A stretch of DNA of 64,000 bases from positions 2,666,001 through 2,730,000 of the forward strand of contig OZ241737.1 of the NCBI GenBank assembly GCA_965200885.1, given 5' to 3'. Below, piece by piece: positions 59,952 to 64,000 of this stretch. The DNA comes from MPNP01 sp026710155 (lineage in GTDB: Bacteria > Pseudomonadota > Alphaproteobacteria > Rhodobacterales > Rhodobacteraceae). The first letter of the stretch is position 1. Every line of letters begins with the position of its first letter. The translations under genes were made by a program, and so were the position numbers. The notes beneath the pieces were generated by a model. The model worked only from the letters and a program-made list of their open reading frames with translations. It made no database searches and was not told the DNA's origin.

Positions 59952-62945
59952 CTAATCCGTATTATAGGCAATGTGGTTGACAATTTTGGCCTTGATCATT
60001 TTATCGCCACAATTGAATTTAATTACTTCCCCAATTCTTTCAGTTCCCCGTTCAACCAGACCCATCGCTATTGGACGTTTCAGGATAGGTGAATAGTAGG
60101 TGGAAGTTACCCTGCCTTCCATTCTGGGATGATCGAATTCACTCTTGGTTTCACATTGTGCATAAACGCCATGGGGTAATGGCTCATCATTATCCAGGAC
60201 TTCCAGGCCCACCAGCTTCCAGCGGTTGGGATCGGCAAGATATGATCTTTGCTGCCCCCGCTTGCCAAGGAAATCGTCCTTTTTTCTGGAAATGGCCCAG
60301 TCCAGACCTAAATCCTGGGGTATTATGGTTCCATCGGTTTCATCACCGATCATGATGAATCCCTTCTCTGCCCTGAGGACATGTAAAGCCTCGGTACCAT
60401 AGGGCTCGATGGAAAACTCCTGACCGGCTTCATGAATCTTCTCCCATAGTTCAAGACCTTCCGAGGCCCTCAAGGAAATTTCAAACGAAAGCTCACCGGA
60501 AAAAGAAATCCTGTAAACCTGAACCTCATGCCCTCCAAGAATTCCCTTCTTCCATGACATGAAGGGCAATGTCTCATCACCAAGATCCATTCCTCCGATT
60601 TTGTCCAAAACGTTTCTGGCTTCCGGTCCTGCGATTCCGATCTGAACGTATTGATCGGTAATGTTGGCAGTATAAACCCGCCAATCCCACCATTCACACT
60701 GGAGCCAGTCTTCTAGCCAGCCATGAATATGGTCTGCCCCGCCGGTCGTTGTATGGCACAAGAAAGTTGTTTCATCCAATCGAGCCACAACCCCATCATC
60801 CATCAGGAAGCCATTTTCATCGCACATCAATCCATATCTGCATCGACCGGGCTTGAGGGTACTTATGGCATTGGTATAAATCAGATCAAGAAACTTGGCT
60901 GCATCTTTTCCCTTGACCAGTATTTTTCCCAATGTGGTTGCATCCAGCATGCCCACCGTTGTCCTCACCCTGAGAGTTTCGCGATTGACTGCATTTTCAA
61001 CCGATTCCCCTTCAAGCAGGTAACAATATGGGCGCCGCCAATCCGAAACCGGTTCCCAATGGGCATTTTGTGATACATGCCAGGCATCAATGGGGGTTTT
61101 TCTGATGGGTTTGAACAGCTTCTTGCCGGCAGAACCCGCTATCGCACCAAGGGGAATGGGTGAGTATGGTGGGCGAAAAGTCGTGGTACCCACCTTGTCC
61201 ATCGGTATTCCAAGGTTATGGGAAACCAGTGCGATGCCGTTGACATTGGAAGTTTTACCCTGATCAGTGGCCATTCCGAGGGTCGTATATCGCTTGGAAT
61301 GTTCAATACTTTCAAATCCCTCCAGGACCGCCAGATCAATATCCGATACCTTGACGTCATTCTGGTAATCCACCCAGGCCTTCATCTTCTTTCTGGGCTT
61401 CATGCTGTACGGGATCAACCAGGTACCATAACATCTGTCCTCTGTAATCTCCTGGGCATGGGGAAGTTGTATTTCAGGAAGGTCCTTGTCGAATTCCCGG
61501 GCAACCTGCCTGACGATTTGCTCAACCTGGCAAGTAATCTCATGCAGTTGCAGGTATCCGTTGGCTGAACCAACAGGAAAAATATTCTGATTGCCATTGC
61601 TGTCTATGGGTGGATGCGTCCAATCGGGAACAAACATGACCTTCGTCTCATCCCATTTAAGCTTGCCGTTGCAATGAGACCACAAATGAACGGTTGGAGA
61701 CCATCCCCCGGATACGGCAATTGATTCACAACCAATTTTTTCAAGGGATGTCCCTTCCCCTACCTGGGAACACATTTCCAGACCCGATACGGTTTTCTTG
61801 CCCAAAACTTCACTGATACCCCGGGCGGGTTGAATCCTTAACCCTAGGTTTTTGGCCTTGGTTGGCAAGGTTCCCCTGATTTCCATCCGAGTATCAAGTA
61901 TCAAGGGAACTGACAACCCTGATTCTGCCAGGGCTATGGCAGTCCTGTAGGCATCATCATTATTGGTAATTATGGCTGTTCGATCCCCAGGTGATACGCC
62001 ATAATTGATCAGATAGTCTCTGACGCCGGAAGCCAATCTTACACCGGGAATGTCATTTCCGGCAAAACAAAGGGGTCTTTCAATGGCGCCGGCAGCCAAC
62101 ACAATTCGTTTGGCCCTGATCTTCCACAACCTTCTTTTCAGGTAACCTTTCTTTCCAGTTGTATTTGGAAGCCTTTCATCAGCTATGACAAAGCCATGGT
62201 CATAAATACCGGCAACGGAGGTACGTGACCTCATGGTTACATTTTTGCTTGAAGAAAGCTCCTGTAGTGTTGAATTCACCCAATCCTGTGAAGTACCTTC
62301 ACCAAAATCGGCATGGTCTTGAACCAATCTTCCTCCAAAATTCGGCGATTGTTCCAGAAGAAGAATCCTCAATCCTGTTCCAGCCAGCAGACTGGTTGCA
62401 AGCAACCCGGCCACTCCCCCGCCAACGACAAGTATATCGGTGTGCAAATAAAGGTGCTCATAGTGATCGACATCCCATTCCGTTGGGGGTTGCCCCAAAC
62501 CTGCCGATTGTCTTATGGCCGGTTCGAAAAGATATTTCCATGCCTGTCTTGGAGCCATGAATGTCTTGTAATAAAATCCGGCCGGAATAAGGTTGGAACC
62601 AAGGTTTGCAACACTTCCTACATCAGTCTCCAAGGTCGGCCAATGGTTTTGGCTTTTTACTTCCAGACCCTCTGCAAGTTCTGTTGTTGTTCCAATCTGG
62701 TTGGGTTCGCGTTCTCCATCCTTGCCAATGGCAAACAAAGCATTTGGTTCTTCTGGTCCACTGGCGAAAATTCCTCTTGGTCGGTGGTATTTGAAACTTC
62801 TACCCACCACTTTTTGATCGTTGGCCATCAAGGCCGAGGCAACCGTATCTCCCTCAAAACCCTTGAGTTTCCTGCCGTTGAATCTGAAATTCAATACTTT
62901 GGTTCGATTGACAAGTCTGCCACCGTTGGGGAGTCGTGTACTCAT
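59952..62945 (-). CDS. soxA: Sarcosine oxidase alpha subunit
   Basis: A 997-residue subunit. The N-terminal Fer2-like region is FNGRKLKGFEGDTVASAL, SFKYHRPRGIFASGPEEPNALF. The NAD-binding Rossmann motif is ILVVGGGVAGLLATSLLAG (about 170), and the C-terminal half is an aminomethyltransferase-type (GcvT) domain (GMLDATTLGKILVKG ... RRYGLM ... GLVERGTERIGEVIKF) that passes the methyl group to tetrahydrofolate. The complex converts sarcosine to glycine with formation of 5,10-methylene-THF. Its ATG overlaps the soxD stop as ATGA. Intact. Confidence 0.94.
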   Translation of the reverse strand: MSTRLPNGGRLVNRTKVLNFRFNGRKLKGFEGDTVASALMANDQKVVGRSFKYHRPRGIFASGPEEPNALFAIGKDGEREPNQIGTTTELAEGLEVKSQNHWPTLETDVGSVANLGSNLIPAGFYYKTFMAPRQAWKYLFEPAIRQSAGLGQPPTEWDVDHYEHLYLHTDILVVGGGVAGLLATSLLAGTGLRILLLEQSPNFGGRLVQDHADFGEGTSQDWVNSTLQELSSSKNVTMRSRTSVAGIYDHGFVIADERLPNTTGKKGYLKRRLWKIRAKRIVLAAGAIERPLCFAGNDIPGVRLASGVRDYLINYGVSPGDRTAIITNNDDAYRTAIALAESGLSVPLILDTRMEIRGTLPTKAKNLGLRIQPARGISEVLGKKTVSGLEMCSQVGEGTSLEKIGCESIAVSGGWSPTVHLWSHCNGKLKWDETKVMFVPDWTHPPIDSNGNQNIFPVGSANGYLQLHEITCQVEQIVRQVAREFDKDLPEIQLPHAQEITEDRCYGTWLIPYSMKPRKKMKAWVDYQNDVKVSDIDLAVLEGFESIEHSKRYTTLGMATDQGKTSNVNGIALVSHNLGIPMDKVGTTTFRPPYSPIPLGAIAGSAGKKLFKPIRKTPIDAWHVSQNAHWEPVSDWRRPYCYLLEGESVENAVNRETLRVRTTVGMLDATTLGKILVKGKDAAKFLDLIYTNAISTLKPGRCRYGLMCDENGFLMDDGVVARLDETTFLCHTTTGGADHIHGWLEDWLQCEWWDWRVYTANITDQYVQIGIAGPEARNVLDKIGGMDLGDETLPFMSWKKGILGGHEVQVYRISFSGELSFEISLRASEGLELWEKIHEAGQEFSIEPYGTEALHVLRAEKGFIMIGDETDGTIIPQDLGLDWAISRKKDDFLGKRGQQRSYLADPNRWKLVGLEVLDNDEPLPHGVYAQCETKSEFDHPRMEGRVTSTYYSPILKRPIAMGLVERGTERIGEVIKFNCGDKMIKAKIVNHIAYNTD

Positions 62946-63292
62946 GAAAACTTCTCCGCCTTATCCGAATTCAAACCATTTACCTGTCCGGCTCTTCTGC
63001 TTTTGATTTCCTCCATTATTCTGGAGGGTGGCTTGTGGGTTTGGGCCGGATAGGTACCGAAAACCTCCTGGGTAACCGTACACCGGGCAACATGAAACCA
63101 CTTTCCACATCCCATCGCATGACGCCACCGTTCAAAAATAATTCCCTTGGGATTATTCCGCAAAAAAAGATAGCCCTCAAAATCATCATCGGTAGAAGCC
63201 GGTCCTTCCCGTTTCAAATGCGCTTCACCACCCGATATCAATTCGGTTTCGTCCGCTTCAATTCCACAATAGGGACAAACAAGTTTTAACAT
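62942..63292 (-). CDS. soxD: Sarcosine oxidase delta subunit
   Basis: A 116-residue zinc-binding subunit. I start at ATG 63292 (MLKLVCPYCGIE, with AGGTCAAGG upstream). Zinc ligands are Cys in CPYCG and His/Cys later (GCGKWFHVARCTVT). YLFLRNNPKGIIFERWRH is the family core. Between soxB and soxA, overlapping soxA by 4 nt. Confidence 0.9.
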   Translation of the reverse strand: MLKLVCPYCGIEADETELISGGEAHLKREGPASTDDDFEGYLFLRNNPKGIIFERWRHAMGCGKWFHVARCTVTQEVFGTYPAQTHKPPSRIMEEIKSRRAGQVNGLNSDKAEKFS

Positions 63293-63342
63293 CCTTGACC
63301 TACTTTCATTGCGGGAAAACCACCTCGCCATTCTTCATCGTA

Positions 63343-64000
63343 CTAGTGAGCAACTCCGGCGGCAACACTTTCATCGATAAATCTGCCTTCCTTGAACCTG
63401 TCCAGACTGAAGGGGCTTGCCAAAACACCCGGTTCACCCTTGGCCATCAGCTCGGCCATGGCCCAGCCCGAACCAGGAATCGATTTGAAACCTCCCGTGC
63501 CCCATCCGCAGTTGATGAAAACATTGTCAACAGGAGTTTTTGAAATTATCGGAGACCTGTCACCAGTCATGTCAACAATGCCACCCCATTGCCTCAGCAT
63601 CTTCAAGCGTGAAATAATCGGAAACATCTCCACCAGGGCCCTGACCGTATTCTCGATGTGAATAAAGGACCCCCTTTGTGAATAGTTGTTGTATTGGTCG
63701 GCACCGCCGCCGATTACCATCTCCCCCTTATCCGACTGGCTGATGTAACCATGCACCGTATTGGCCATCACAACCACATCAAGGCAAGGCTTGACCGGTT
63801 CGGAAACAAGCGCCTGCAAGGCAACCGATTCAATCGGCAACCGAAAACCGGCCTTTTGTGCAAGAACGCCGGAATGTCCGGCAACAACCATCCCCAACTT
63901 CTGACATCTGATCTTTCCCCTGGATGTTTGCAATTCCACTGCTCCATTGGCATGAGGATTGATACCGGTGACCTCGCACTTCTGGATTATATCCATACCA
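63343..64000 (-). CDS. soxB: Sarcosine oxidase beta subunit (5' part outside window)
   Basis: C-terminal 218 residues of the FAD/FMN-bearing catalytic subunit. VAGHSGVLAQKAGFRLPIESVALQALVSEPVKPCLDVVV, GYISQSDKGEMVIGGGADQY, WGGIVDMTGDRSPIISKTPVDNVFINCGWGTGGFKSIPGSG are characteristic. The frame is open to the window edge; ATG 63996 is internal. Followed by soxD after 50 nt. The soxBDAG order is the standard one. Confidence 0.93.
   Translation of the reverse strand, partial: GMDIIQKCEVTGINPHANGAVELQTSRGKIRCQKLGMVVAGHSGVLAQKAGFRLPIESVALQALVSEPVKPCLDVVVMANTVHGYISQSDKGEMVIGGGADQYNNYSQRGSFIHIENTVRALVEMFPIISRLKMLRQWGGIVDMTGDRSPIISKTPVDNVFINCGWGTGGFKSIPGSGWAMAELMAKGEPGVLASPFSLDRFKEGRFIDESVAAGVAH

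Noticed and set aside
62313..63053. 246-codon frame antisense to soxA/soxD
   Set aside because: Lies opposite well-conserved coding sequence; shadow.
1..64000. CRISPR array, rRNA, prophage
   Set aside because: No regularly spaced repeats, rRNA stretches or phage structural genes were seen.

Overview
The window looks like the chromosome of an uncultured alphaproteobacterium, probably host-associated or otherwise under relaxed selection. The backbone is moderately AT-rich (by eye) and carries alphaproteobacterial gene orders: DUF177-rpmF-plsX-fabH-ihfA-merR-tRNA-Pro; argS-SPOR protein-nagZ; dgt / erpA-xthA; and soxBDAG (sarcosine oxidase). Other backbone genes are phaA-phaB, an isovaleryl-CoA dehydrogenase, glmU-glmS, moaA-msrB, znuC, a GPP34-domain gene, bamE, and a block with a ureohydrolase, a zinc alcohol dehydrogenase, an enolase-superfamily dehydratase and a 2-keto-3-deoxygalactonate kinase. 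Toxin-antitoxin genes (mntA-hepT, vapBC, a HicB-like orphan), insertion sequences, miniature elements and broken genes fill the spaces between these blocks.

The most unusual content is a dispersed family of GC-rich gene cassettes for small, Cys-containing exported proteins (near 4811, 16462, 21657, 39596, 40571 and 52449, with dead copies near 5678, 6009, 15568 and 16930). Most start with a leader like MKRLLNTPP and then a signal peptide. Seven codons into the leader lies a run of 9 to 11 C. In two intact copies (15674-16462 and 21657-22406) the run leaves the gene in frame. In three (4811, 39596, 40571) it is one base away from opening a complete signal-peptide-bearing ORF. This is what simple-repeat phase variation looks like. 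Several copies share a sigma70-like promoter whose spacer carries a related or palindromic site (GCACGGATTCCCGTGC in two copies), a similar leader UTR, and a hairpin terminator often closed by a C(UUCG)G loop.

At least two cassettes are cargo of IS1595-like elements. One lies between 23/25-matching inverted repeats and a perfect 8-bp duplication (AAATCTTC) with a broken IS1595 transposase (20646-22480), and what follows is a truncated glycine-betaine-binding gene. The other is the only gene between IS1595-like ends with a perfect 8-bp duplication (ATAATTTT) and has no transposase (40051-41462). Short relatives with the same end families are scattered elsewhere (1-1013, 14774-14990, 17128-17384, 24118, 26030-26209).

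A second theme is IS1595 transposases joined to DNA modification genes. From 48542 down to 45540 a transposase, a DNA methyltransferase, a PD-(D/E)XK-type nuclease and a small ORF lie in one overlapping run. Next to it a decayed IS1595 transposase is followed 13 nt later by an adenine methyltransferase (44455-45591). The right end of the window (50541-64000) returns to catabolic genes and ends inside soxB.
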